Assembly: GCA_030248135.1 (NCBI GenBank)
Contig: JASANC010002498.1
Coordinates: 128,501 to 192,500 of the forward strand
DNA length: 64,000 nt
From: Theristus sp. LFF4_11
Taxonomy: Eukaryota > Nematoda > Chromadorea > Monhysterida > Xyalidae
Reading direction: 5' to 3'
This document shows, one piece after another, positions 11,696-22,728 of this stretch; the stretch's first letter is position 1; the number at the start of each line of letters is the position of its first letter. Below the pieces are notes generated by a model. The model was given only the letters and a program-made list of their open reading frames with translations, searched no databases and had not been told where the DNA came from. A program made the position numbers and the translations under genes.

Positions 11696-12286
11696 GGTTT
11701 AGAAGAATGTGTGACCAACGTATTGTGATTTTGGTCCGACCTTTGGGGCTTATGTAAAAGTCAGAATATTATCTAAAAATGCGGGAGACGCATATAAAAG
11801 GAGGAATATGGCCTTGTGTAAGCAGTGAAAGACTTGGCTCGACAACGCTTTTCAAGTCTCTGATGTGGTACACACGGATACAAGTACATAAGAGTCATAT
11901 TTTTGCGCCGTTTATTCTTTATTTCGGTTGCAAGTGGCAACCCTCGTACATTGTAGACAAATGAAACTTTCACGTTTGTTTTTTTCTAGCATTTAGCAAC
12001 CTCTAAAACCACTAAAATAACGATCAGACTTTAGATCGCTGACACTGGTTTGCACAAAGTGTATCGCAGAGGCATTGCGAACGCAAGGTCTCCTTCTGTG
12101 GCAATGACTCACCGGTTTATCCTGTCACAAGAGTTTGGTAAAAAGGGTGAAAATCAACGGAAGACAACACTTTTTGCACTGGTGCTGCTGTATGCACAGC
12201 GGTGCGTACGTTAGCAACAACGATAAAGCTACATGCAGAAATGTTTTGCAATCTCTGATGTTTCTGTTTTTTTTGCACAGAATTTA

Positions 12287-12550
12287 CAGTGTAGCCGATT
12301 AAACATGGCAGCTTTTTTCAGGGTGCAAGGAGCGCGCGAATTTTGAATAAAAGAAAAAGAAGTTCAGAAACCAAATTGTATACCAAATTTGACGCGTTTT
12401 TTTAAACTAATGGATTATCCGTATTATTCTGTTCATTCTTTCTCCCTTGCACACATGATTGGAAATTATGTTGGCATTTTTGAAAAAGACAACTCCTAGT
12501 CAGCGACTAATCCCGCCTTGATGGACTGCCTCATTTATTCGGCCATGCTG
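12287..12550 (+). mobile_element. MITE-1 copy nested in E1
   Basis: CAGTGTAGCCGATTAAACAT at the left and CGGCCATGCTG at the right, flanked by TA. The E2 and E3 foldbacks contain the same surrounding sequence without the insert, so insertion with TA duplication is directly visible. Ends resemble Tc1-type CAGT termini. Confidence 0.85.
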
Positions 12551-12805
12551 TACAGAATTTCGCACATGATGTGATTTTAGACTAAACTGAAGAGGACAAT
12601 TGAAAAATATCTAGATAACTTCAAAGTTTTTACGCTTTTCTGCAAGCTTTTAAACAACAAACGCGGCGCAAAAATATGACTCTTATGTACTTGTATCCGT
12701 GTGTACCACATCAGAGACTTGAAAAGCGTTGTCGAGCCAAGTCTTTCACTGCTTACACAAGGCCATATTCCTCCTTTTATATGCGTCTCCCGCATTTTTA
12801 GATAA

Positions 12806-14465
12806 TACGTGCCTGTTCAGAAACCATAAAAACATAACCAAAAGTCCAAAACGCATTTTTAACCAAAAATCAAAATTTCGTTCCATATAAACAAAGTAAA
12901 TTCTATTTCAGAAACGGTTTGACCGGGAAAAAAGTGAAAAAAGCTGCATGGTGATTCGGACAATGCGGTTTTTATGCTATACCACTCTCGAAAAAACGCT
13001 TGAAATGGATACAGAGATGCACAATAACGGGGAAAAGTGGTAATTCCCGTGGGAATCGCCGCACACGGCAGAGACACATGCTGTGGGAAAATATTATTGA
13101 TGGGATCCGTATTCAAACTGTCAATCTCGCACACGGATGTGCTTTTGTTTTTGGCTACACATTTCACAAACGTATAGTATGTTTTATAAAACCTGTGACT
13201 TTTTACACCAAAGACGAAGGAACAGGATTGCGAGAAAACCTGCATTATTGGCCACAGTTTGTTGTCAAACGAACCCGTGATACGTTTGTACTTCTTGCTG
13301 TAAATCAAAATAGTTTTTCACGATCTGTATTCTGCGAAAAAAAGTGTTAGGTTTAATCAAACATACTTTACATACAGAAGCTTTTCCGGGTCGTACATTA
13401 AAGCTCCTGGTCTGAAAACAGTGCACTTTGTTATGACGCAATAATTATAGCATCTTGCACACAGCCACGTACAAACGGACAAACACACAGGCATGAACGA
13501 TGGTTACAGTTGCGTGCAGAAGTAGCATTTTATGCTATTCGGTGATATCTATAGTCAGTCAAACTGCTGAGATTTAAAAAAAATTCAATTGCAAAGCGTA
13601 AAACTTGAGAAACTGAAAAACTGTGCGCCCTTGCACTGAACTTGTTTTAAAGAAGAGAACGTCTTTGTTTTTAAAAAGAGAGAAAACGAACACGTGCCGA
13701 AGAACGAAATTAAAAGCAAAATGTTGCAAGAAAAGTTCAAAACGTTCAGCACAACCAACTTCATTTCAGAAAGCAGGAGCAGTACAAGAAAAAAACGACA
13801 AAAAATTAAAAATGGCAAAGTTACATGAAACAAAAACACATCCACACGTTGCTTCAAAGCAACAAAAGCTAGTAAAACTATAAACTTCCATATAAACTGC
13901 AACAAAATCGACTCACCCTAAAACGTGTGAATTCAATTTCAGTTTCAATGTGCATAAATTTTCTTTTTTTATCGCCGCAGTACAATCAAAAGTGCATGTG
14001 GTGAAAAAAAAACATGTTTTAGTCTGCAGCGCACGAGTCGAAATCAAAATGAGAGAATGAATGAAACAAAAATCAAAATGAGAGAATGAAACAACAAACC
14101 ACAGCGAAAACACGCGGAAAACATGATCTTAACAATGGCGCGGAAAAAGTGTGTTTGTTTTTCATTTGCCAAGTTCAAGTTTTTCGCGAGCGCATACGAG
14201 AATATCATTCTGCATTGGTGGTTGTAATTTTTCGAACGTGTAAATCAAGTTCGACGGCGAAGCGCGCATTTTTTGTTTGAGATCATGATTTGAACCAAAT
14301 CGTGTTATGACGAGTTTTTTTGTGTTATTGTGGTGAAAAGTGAAAGTTAGTGGTGAATATGGTCTTCATTGATTGTTTTGCTGTCAGTTTTGTAAGAGTT
14401 TCTGCTTACCAGATTCTGAAACCGGAAAACCCTTCTTTCCAGCGAAATCGAGACGAGGAAAATAA
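12806..14465. other. AT-rich spacer
   Basis: Contains a diverged MITE-5 copy (13173-13370) and an inverted R6 copy (about 13394-13505). Nothing coding recognised. Confidence 0.35.
13173..13370 (+). mobile_element. MITE-5 copy, diverged, both ends present
   Basis: Left end TATAGTATGTTTTATAAAAC then CTGTGACTTTTT; right end GATCTGTATTCTGCGAAAAA then GGTTTAATCAAACATA. The two ends are inverted repeats. Confidence 0.6.
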
Positions 14466-14612
14466 TGTCACCGTCGTGGCCTGGTGGTAGTGCGTTAGAT
14501 TACAGTCTGTGCGCTCGGGGGATCGAGCCCCGCCGAGGGGTGTATTGGCACTTAATGACAGAAAACTCGATGGGCGCCCTCCTCAATATGGCGTTCTGTA
14601 CGCTCTGTACGT
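14466..14612 (+). mobile_element. tRNA-derived SINE, 3'-truncated copy
   Basis: Polymerase III-type internal promoter: box A-like TGGCCTGGTGG and box B-like GGATCGAGCCC (near 14519), spaced as in a tRNA head. This is followed by ACTCGATGGGCGCCC, also seen in the copy at 22523. The body stops at the edge of a MITE-5. Confidence 0.75.
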
Positions 14613-14615
14613 TCC

Positions 14616-14812
14616 GCAGTATGTTTGTTTAAACCTGTCACTTTTGTCGCAGAATACAGAATACGACGCAAGAACGAACAGAATGGAAGTTGCAACAAAA
14701 CATATTTAGCCATAAATAGGATGGTCGATTTCAACCAAATCCGATACATGCGGTCTTCTTTGTAGTTTTGCATGCTGTAAAAGGTGACAGGTTTAAACGA
14801 ACATATACCGTA
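14616..14812 (+). mobile_element. MITE-5 copy, complete
   Basis: GCAGTATGTTTGTTTAAACC / TGTCACTTTTGTCGCAGAAT at the left and TGACAGGTTTAAACGAACAT at the right, in inverted orientation. The centre has GTTGCAACAAAACATATTTA and GATTTCAACCAAATCCGATA as in other copies. Confidence 0.75.
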
Positions 14813-15490
14813 CATGCTAAAAAATTCCAAATATCAGTCCATGCCAACATCAAGTCAAAATTTAAAAAAAACTGTCATGATGAGTGACTTGCTTTGTGGT
14901 GAAAACTTGACAGTTGGGCATGGGGAAGCATCGCTTGTTTTGCTGCCGTTTTTTAATAAGTTTTGGTGCAACACACACTTCTTTCGGAGGCATAAAAGGC
15001 GAATGAACAATCAAAGAATCTTTGCTGATAGTCTGATAAGATACAAATGAAACATTTGCTAATTGTGAAAGAGCTGGACGTTTTTTAAAACTGAACGTTT
15101 AGCTATTAATTCGCAGAAGGAATTGAACTGAGGTTGTACTGTATGTCGCCTCGTTCTTTCTGATCGAACAAAAAAACAGAAAAAAAAGAATAACTGAGCA
15201 ATATCCATGAGCCTACCAAAATAAAAAAACCCGAAAACTTCGCTTCCTTCAAATCCAGCCGAGGAAAAAATAGCCAATTGCACAGAGTGACGTTGTTAGA
15301 CTGAATCAAAGTTGACAATATGGTGTCGTTATATATGGCGTAGACACACACACACATATACACGCAACGCAAATCCAAAAATGGCAAAGAGAAGCAGAAA
15401 CTTTGAGCAGCATCGAACAAAACTCACTGCTACGGTACATCATCCATCACCAGCACGTCGGGTCTCGACACGATCTTGTATTACGTCACT
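14813..15490. other. Unassigned AT-rich DNA
   Basis: No recognisable exon, family repeat or inverted repeat. A short CA run lies near 15340-15360. Confidence 0.3.
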
Positions 15491-15703
15491 GTGGATATTT
15501 TCAAACGTGTCCGGGCTAAAATGACGTCATTTGCTTTAAAAACGTCCGTTTGACAAAGTACAGACACTAAAATTTTAGTTTGGTGTGACTGATTCGATAT
15601 TCACCATTTGTTTATGGGAAGAAATCGGCTAAACGGAAAGTCTGGTTTGCAGTGAACGGCTAGCGCATGCTTTGCGACACATGACGTCATTTCAGTGGGA
15701 CAC
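15491..15703 (-). mobile_element. MITE-3 (CRE-bearing TIRs), copy 1
   Basis: Inverted relative to the copies at 45115 and 58217. Both termini contain TGACGTCA next to AAACGTGTCC (left) and GTGGGACAC (right). The interior matches the family, with TCAGTTTGG-like and GTTTAGCCGATTTCTTCCC-like phrases. Confidence 0.75.
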
Positions 15704-15755
15704 TAACCACGGTGAAGTAATAAAAAAGAAATAATCATCTGTAAATAGAGGCATA

Positions 15756-16617
15756 CTAGCCAATTGACCCGTGCCTACGGCACGGTTAGCTGATAAATAC
15801 AATTATTATTTTTGAGTGGATTTTGGTCTATTGAACCGTGGCCGCCCACGACCTGGATTAAAAATGCATTGCATTTTGATTGAAGTGGGTGGCGGAGAAC
15901 TGGTACCCGGAGAACTGTTTATAAGTTTGCTGTTATGTTTTTTACCCGTTCACCCTCCCATGAGCCAGTCATTTTTTATACAGTGAAAACAAAAATGAAC
16001 AACAATATAAAAAAGTGACGTTGTTTAAAAAAACATTTAAAAAGCACTGTTTTATATTTTAACATATACCCTAACATATAAGCCAAACCTTTTTGCAACG
16101 TGAAAGTGAATGGGAAAACAAAAAGTAACGGATTTCTAATCAGATTTTTTATCAATCACACACTTCATTAACAAACCCCGTTTATTTGATTTTGCAATTA
16201 ATTTTTTAGTTTACTTGTTTAGATAAAACTTTTCTGTTTTTGAAAAGTCTTAAGCAATAACTTTACAACACTTCTGTTTTTGAAAAGTTCTCAAGCAATA
16301 ACTTTTCAACCAATTGATAATGAAAAATACTGTCTTGAAAGCAAAATGCAATGTCCACTTGCAATGCTGATGTCGTATTGCAACCTGATTTTTAAAAACA
16401 ATTGCAACCATTCTTCAATGTACGTTTTGCTTCATCTTTCGCTTTCGGTCATCAAGTTTTGAACAGCAACATTTGCCATTATTTGCCAATCGCATGCTAA
16501 CGCGCTATCGCGGATGACCAAAGTGTATCATGATGACTTCGCAGTGAAGAGTGACGTTTTTGACAAAATAATTGGCATTAATAATAGGTTAAGAAATTGA
16601 GGTTTAGCTATCTTAAA
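15756..16617 (-). mobile_element. H1: Helitron-like element, 3' part (interrupted)
   Basis: Read on the minus strand, the 3' end is a 17-nt hairpin CCGTGCCGTAGGCACGG, then GTCAATTGG and CTAG before a T. The element continues to 16617, is interrupted by the E cluster, and resumes at 23035-23116, where the 5' TC end lies. It is non-autonomous: no Rep or helicase coding is seen. Confidence 0.75.
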
Positions 16618-16898
16618 TCATGCGGATGCGCGAGCGAGCGTCAGCGAGCGGACAGCGCATCACGCATAATATGAGCCGTTTTCCCCTCGCGCGCGTTTTT
16701 CAAACTTTCTCGCTGCCCTGCAGCGAGCATAGTATAAGCCACAAACTTGGTTCTGTGCACACGAAACGAACACCCAAAGTTGTGCTTGGAGCCGCGAAAA
16801 AATTTTCATCGGACGATTTTTCATACGCTCTAGACACGAAAAACCTATTCTGAAAATCGTGTTACTTCTTTCCCTTTGTTTTTTTTTTGGGGGTTTAA
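16618..16898 (+). mobile_element. E2': solitary E 5' module
   Basis: Starts TCATGCGGATGCGCG after A and ends in a T-tract plus GGGGGTTTAA, where a second TCATG... start follows. Equivalent to 9506-9790 without the satellite and foldback parts. Confidence 0.75.
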
Positions 16899-17190
16899 TC
16901 ATGCGGATGCGCGAGCGAGCGCCAGCGAGCGGACAGCGCATCACGCATTATATGAGCCGTTATCCTCTCGCGCGCGTTTTTCAAATTTGCTCGCTTCCTC
17001 CAGCGAGCATAGTATAAGCCACAAACTTGGTTCTGTGCACACGAAACGAACACCCAAAGTTGTGCTTGGAGCCGCGAAAAAATTTTTATCCGACTACTTT
17101 TCATACGCTGTAGACACGAAAAACCTATTCTGAAAACAGTGTTACTTATTTTTCTATCTCTTTTTTTTTTTCCGGTATGTAATCAACATG

Positions 17191-17700
17191 TGTTCGCGCT
17201 TTCAGTTTTTACCTGCGACACGTTCACAGTCTAGCAAGAATGTTTCCTGGGGTAATTTCATCCGTAGATTTGGAAAAATGGGTTAATTTTTTGCCCCGAC
17301 CACTTTTTTGGGTAAAAATTTGGGCATTTTTAAAAGTTCGCAGCGTTTTCACCGGGTTTCAAGTGTTCGCCCTTTCAATTTTTAGCTGGGACACTTTCAC
17401 AGTTGAAGAAAAATGTTTCCTAGGGTAATTTCATCCGTAGATTTGGAAAAATGAGTTAATTTTTTGCCCCGACCCTTTTTTGGGGTAAAAATTGGGTTTT
17501 TTTGAAAGTTCGCAGGGTTGTCACCTGGTTTTAAGTGTTCGCCCTTTCAATTTTTAGCTGGGACACTTTCACAGTTGAACAAGAATTTTTCCTCGGGTAA
17601 ATTCATCCGTAGATTCTGAAAATTTAGTTTATTTTTTGCCCGGGCATTTTTTGGGTCAAAATTGTGCATTTTTTGAAAATTCGTAGCATTTTGACTGGGT
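17191..17700 (+). repeat. 172-bp tandem repeat of E2 (three units)
   Basis: Units start with TGTTCGCSCTTTCARTTTTT at 17191, 17364 and 17536. Confidence 0.8.
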
Positions 17701-17754
17701 ATCATTTTTTCAGTCTTACAAATTTTGTCTGAGCTACGAAAAATAGCAGAAATG

Positions 17755-19260
17755 TTTAGTCCGTAGGAATTCAATACGCTGATCACGGATTTTGGGATAG
17801 TTTTCTTACGTGAGCAACTCTAGATGCTGAATCGTGACGATTTCGGGCGAATCGGCCGTGGAAGTTGGCGAAATCGGTCCAGAAACGAAAAACAAGAAAA
17901 GGGTGTTTTCCAGGGTAATTCAATGCGCTGATCACGAATTTTGGGTTAGTTTTCTTACGCGAGAAACTCTAGATGCTGAATCGTGACGATTTCGGGCGAA
18001 TCGGCCGTGGAAATTGGCGAAATCGGTCCAGAAACGAAAAACAAGAAAAGGGTGTTTTCCAGGGTAATTCAATGCGCTGATCACGAATTTTGGGTTAGTT
18101 TTCTTACGTGAGCAACTCTAGATGCTGAATCGTGACGATTTCGGGCGAATCGGCCGTGGAAGTTGGCGAAATCGGTCCAGAAACGAAAAACAAGTAAAGG
18201 GTGTTTTCCAGGGTAATTCAATGCGCTGATCACGAATTTTGGGTTAGTTTTCTTACGTGAGCAACTCTAGACGCTGAATCGTGACGATTTCGGGCGAATC
18301 GGGCGTGGAAGTTGGCGAAATCGGTCCAGAAACGAAAAACAAGAAAAGCGTGTTTTCCAGGGTAATTCAATGCGCTGATCACGGATTTTGGGTTAGTTTT
18401 CTTACGTGAGCAACTCTAGATGCTGAATCGTGACGATTTCGGGCGAATCGGCCGTGGAAGTTGGCGAAATCGGTCCAGAAACGAAAAACAAGAAAAGGGT
18501 GTTTTCCAGGGTATTTCAATGCGCTGATCACGGATTTTGGGTTAGTTTTCTTACGTGAGCAACTCTAGATGCTGAATCGTGACGATTTCGGGCGAATCGG
18601 CCGTGGAAGTTGGCGAAATCGGTCCAGAAACGAAAAACAAGAAAAGGGTGTTTTCCAGGGTAATTCAATGCGCTGATCACGGATTTTGGGTTAGTTTTCT
18701 TACGTGAGCAACTCTAGATGCTGAATCGTGACGATTTCGGGCGAATCGGCCGTGGAAGTTGGCGAAATCGGTCCAGAAACGAAAAAACAAGAAAAGGGTG
18801 TTTTCCAGGGTAATTCAATGCGCTGATCACGAATTTTGAGTTAGTTTTCTTACGTGAGCAACTCTAGATGCTGAATCGTGACGATTTCGGGCGAATCGGC
18901 CGTGGAAGTTGGCGAAATCGGTCCAGAAATGAAAAACGAGAAAACGGTTTTTCCAGGGTAATTCAATGTGCTGATCACGGATTTTGGGTTAGTTTTCTTG
19001 TATGAGCAACTCTAGATACTGAATCGTGACGATTTATGGTGAATCGGCCGTGGAATTTAGCGAAACCGGTCCAGAAATGAAAAACAAGAAAACGGTGTTT
19101 TCCATGGTAATTCATTACGCCGATCACGGCTTTTGGGTCAGTTTTTCTTTTGTGAGCGATTCTAGGTACTGAATCGTGACGATTTTGGGGAATCGGCCGT
19201 AGAAATGGCATAGGAGAAATCGGCCTAAAAAACGAAAAATGAAAAACCTGAGTTGTCCGG
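17755..19260 (+). repeat. 149-bp satellite array of E2 (about ten units)
   Basis: Unit starts at 17770, 17921, 18070, 18219, 18368, 18517, 18666 and onward at ~149 bp. Most units share GTGGAAGTTGGCG, where the arrays in E1, E4 and E5 have GTGGAAATTGGCG; this points to local homogenisation. Confidence 0.92.
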
Positions 19261-19479
19261 GGTTTAGAAGAATGTGTGACCAACGAATTGTGATTTTGGT
19301 CCGACCTTCGGGGCTTATGTAAAAGTCAGAATATTATCTAAAAATGCGTGAGACGCATATAAAAGGAGGAATATGGCCTTGTGTAAGCAGTGAAAGACTT
19401 GGCTCGACAACGCTTTTCAAGTCTCTGATGTGGTACACACGGATACAAGTACATAAGGGTCATATTTTTGCGCCGCGTT

Positions 19480-19735
19480 TGTTTTTTTTTTTGAAGCACG
19501 CCCCCCACCGATTCCGGAAACCCGAAGGTACCAAACTCCGGTGGGATTGGGGAATGGACGGCTCACCATCCCGTGGAACCAATACCCTCGGCATGTGAGG
19601 GGGGCAGCCTCTAAGCCCCGCTCTGTCCTGGGGGCACCAGTGATCTTAGCCCGATTTCGGTTTCGGTGGTCTGCGGTCGCTATATCCCCGGAGGGCAGCG
19701 AATCCGAAAGTTTTCGTTTTCGTTTTCGTTTTGCT
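19480..19735 (-). mobile_element. GC-rich retroposon-like insertion with poly(A) end
   Basis: Foldback paralogues lack this segment. On the minus strand it runs from a (CGAAAA)n stretch through CTTTCGGATTCGCTGCCCTC ... GGAATCGGTGGGGG to GTGCTTC and a poly(A) run at the GTTTGTTT target. Its GC content stands out from the surroundings. It has no recognisable ORF; SINE or a 5'-truncated LINE end are both possible. Confidence 0.55.
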
Positions 19736-20929
19736 GAAAAGCGTAAAACTTTGAAGTTATTTTTTAATTGTTCTCTTCGATTTAATCTAAAATCACGCCA
19801 TGTGCGAAATTCTGTAAATTCTGTGCAAAAACAGAAAAATTAGAGATTGCAAAACATTGTTGCATGTAGCTTTTTCGTTGTTGTTAACGTACGCACCGCT
19901 GTGTACACACCAGCACCAGTGACAAAAAGGAGTTGTCTTCCGTTGATTTTCACCTTTTTTACCGGTGTCACCTTCAACTAGTGTGGCAGGATAAACCGTC
20001 TGTCCCGTGAGTCATTGCCTTTGCCACAGGAGACCTTGCGTTCCGCAATGCTTCTGCGATACAATTTGTCCTGAACAAACCAGTGTCAGCGAGCTAAAGT
20101 CTGATTGTTATTTTAGTAGTTTTAGTGGTCGCTAAATGCCCGAAATCCGCAAATGTGAAAGGTCATTTGTCTACAATACAAAGCACGAGGGTTGCCATGT
20201 GCAACCGAAATCATAAATAAACGGCGCAAAAATATGACTCTTATGTACTTGTATCCGTGTGTACCACATCAGAGACTTGAAAAGCGTTGTCGAGCCAAGT
20301 CTTTCACTGCTTACACAAGGCCATATTCCTCCTTTTATATGCGTCTCACGCATTTTTAGATAATCAACATGTGTGCGCCCTTTCAATTTTTACCTGCGAC
20401 ACTTTCACAGTCGAACAAAAATGTTTCCTGGGGTAATTCCATCCGGAGATTTTGAAAATTGGGTTAATTTTTTACCCAGACCCTGTTTTTGGGTAAAAAT
20501 TGGGCATTTTTAAAAGTTCGCAGGGTTTTCACCTGGTTTTAGGTGTGCGCCCTTTCAATTTTTACCTGCGACACTTTCACAGTCGAACAAAAATGTTTCC
20601 TGGGGTAATTCCATCCGGAGATTTTGAAAATTGAGTTAATTTTTTACCCAGACCTTGTTTTGGGTAAAAAATTGGGCATTTTTAAAAGATCGCAGGGTTT
20701 TCACCTGGTTTTAAGTGTGCGCCCTTTCAATTTTTACCTGCGACACTTTCACAGTCCAACAAAAATGTTTCCTGGGGTAATTTCATCTGTAGATTGTGAA
20801 AAATTTTTTTTGCCAGGGCATTTTTTTTGTCAAAATTGTGCATTTTTTACAGTTCGTAGCATTTTGACTGGGTATCAGCTTTTCACTCTTACAAATTTTG
20901 TCTGAGCTACGAAAAATAATAGGAAAAAG

Positions 20930-21990
20930 GTCCAGTCCGTAGGAATTCAATGCGCTGATCACGGATTTTGGGTTAGTTTTCTTATGTGAGCAACTTTAGA
21001 TGCTGAATCGTGACGATTTCGGGCGAATCGGTCGTGGAAATTGGCGAAATCGGTCTAGAAACGAAAAACAAGAAAATGGTGTTTTCCAGGGTAATTCAAT
21101 GCGCTGATCACGGATTTTGGGTTAGTTTTCTTACGTGAGCAACTTTAGATGCTGAATCGTGACGATTTCGGGCGAATCGGCCGTGGAAATTGGCGAAATC
21201 GGTCTAGAAACGAAAAACAAGAAAATGGTGTTTTCCAGGGTAATTCAATGCGCTGATCACGGATTTTGGGTTAGTTTTCTTACGTGAGCAACTTTAGATG
21301 CTGAATCGTGACGATTTCGGGCGAATCGGCCGTGGAAATTGGCGAAACCGGTCCAGAAATGAAAAACAAAAAAACGGTGTTTTCCATGGTAATTCAATGC
21401 GCTGATCACGGATTTTGAGTTAGTTTTTTTATGTGAGCAACTCTAGATACTGAATCGTGACGATTTCGGGCGAATCGGCCGTGGAAGTTGGCGAAACCGG
21501 TCCAGAAATGAAAAACAAAAAAACGGTGTTTTCCATGGTAATTCAATGCGCTGATCACGGATTCTGGGTTAGTTTTCTTATGTGAGCAATTCTAGGTACT
21601 GAATCGTTACGATTTCGGGCGAATCGGCCGTGGAAATTGGCGAAATCGGTCCAAAAATGAAAAACAAGAAAACTGTGTTTTCAAGGGTAATTCAATGCGC
21701 TGATAACAGATTTTGGGTTAGTTTTCTTACGTGAGCAACTTTAGATACCGAATCGTGACGATTTCGGGCGAATCGGCCGTGGAATTTAGTGAAACCGGTC
21801 CAGAAATGAAAAACAAGAAAACTGTGTTTTCCAGGTTATTCAATGCGCCGATCACGGCTTTTGGATCAGTTTTCTTATGTGAGCAATTGTAGGTACTGAA
21901 TCGTGACGATTTTGGGGAATTGGCCGTAGAAATAGCATGGGCGAAATTGGCCTAAAAACGAAAAATGAAAAAACCTGAGTTGTCCGGGGT
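20930..21990 (+). repeat. 149-bp satellite array of E3 (about seven units)
   Basis: CAATGCGCTGATCACGGATT-type phrase at 20948, 21097, 21246 and onward to 21840. Several units have CAACTTTAGATGC, where other arrays have CAACTCTAGATGC. Confidence 0.9.
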
Positions 21991-22522
21991 TTAGAAGAAT
22001 GTGTGACCAACGTATTGTGATTTTGGTCCGACCTTCGCGGCTTATGTAAAAGTCAGAATATTATCTAAAAATGCGGGAGACGCATATAAAAGGAGGAATA
22101 TGACCTTGTGTAAGCAGTGAAAGACTTGGCTCGACAACGCTTTTCAAGTCTCTGATGTGGTACACACGGATACAAGTACATAAGAGTCATATTTTTGCGC
22201 CGTTTATTCTTTATTTCGGTTGCAAGTGGCAACCCTCGTACATTATAGACAAATGACACTTTCACATTTGTTTTTTTTCTAGCATTTAGCGACCACTAAA
22301 ACCACTAAAATAACGATCAGACTTTAGATCGCTGACACTGGTTTGCACAAAGTGTATCGCAGAGGCGTTGGGACACGCAAGGTCTCCTTCTGTGGCAATG
22401 ACTCACCGGTTTATCCTCTCACAAGAGTTTGGTAAAAAGGGTGAAAATCAACGGAAGACAACACTTTTTGCACTGGTGCTGCTGTATGCACAGCGGTGCG
22501 TACGTTAGCAACAACAACAATT

Positions 22523-22728
22523 GTCACCCTCGTGGCCTGGTGGTAGTGCGTTAGACTACAGTCTGTGCGCTCGGGGGATCGAGCCCCGCCGAGGGGTGTG
22601 TAGGCACTTAATGACAGAGAAAACTCGATGGGCGCCCTACTCAATGGCGTTCTGTACGCTTCTCTGGGTTAGCCCTGGCTAAAAACATCGCCTAAAAATC
22701 CCAACAAAACAACAACAACAACAACAAC
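22523..22728 (+). mobile_element. tRNA-derived SINE, full copy, nested in E3
   Basis: Box A TGGCCTGGTGG and box B GGATCGAGCCC in a tRNA-like head, body ACTCGATGGGCGCCCTACTC ... GTTAGCCCTGGCTAA, and an (AAC)n tail. The same site without insert in E1, E4 and E5 reads TTAGCAACAACGATAAAG, so the target was an AAC-rich stretch. Confidence 0.85.

Larger units (their letters stand above)
9506..12805 (+). mobile_element. E1: composite A^T-inserted element, full length
   Basis: Starts TCATGCGGATGCGCGAG after an A and ends TTTTTAGATAA before a T. Layout: 5' module 9506-9790 with GC-rich inverted repeats and a terminal T-tract plus CAG; two 172-bp units from 9799; ten 149-bp satellite units 10180-11695; ~75 bp of unique sequence; then a foldback 11770-12805 whose ~145-bp arms are inverted copies (from ATCTAAAAATGCGGGAGACG to TTTTTGCGCCG). 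A MITE-1 copy is nested in the foldback. No protein is encoded. The family is repeated at 16899, 20364, 30044 and 51034. Confidence 0.85.
16899..20363 (+). mobile_element. E2: full-length composite element
   Basis: 5' module; 172-bp units at 17191, 17364 and 17536; satellite 17700-19260; unique segment ending GTCAGAAT; foldback 19332-20363 ending GATAA. A poly(A)-type retroposon is nested in the foldback at about 19480-19735. Directly abuts E3. Confidence 0.83.

Noticed and set aside
14466..14540. Functional tRNA gene
   Set aside because: The polymerase III boxes are present, but the same sequence continues into a repeated body and recurs at 22523 with an (AAC)n tail, so it is a SINE.
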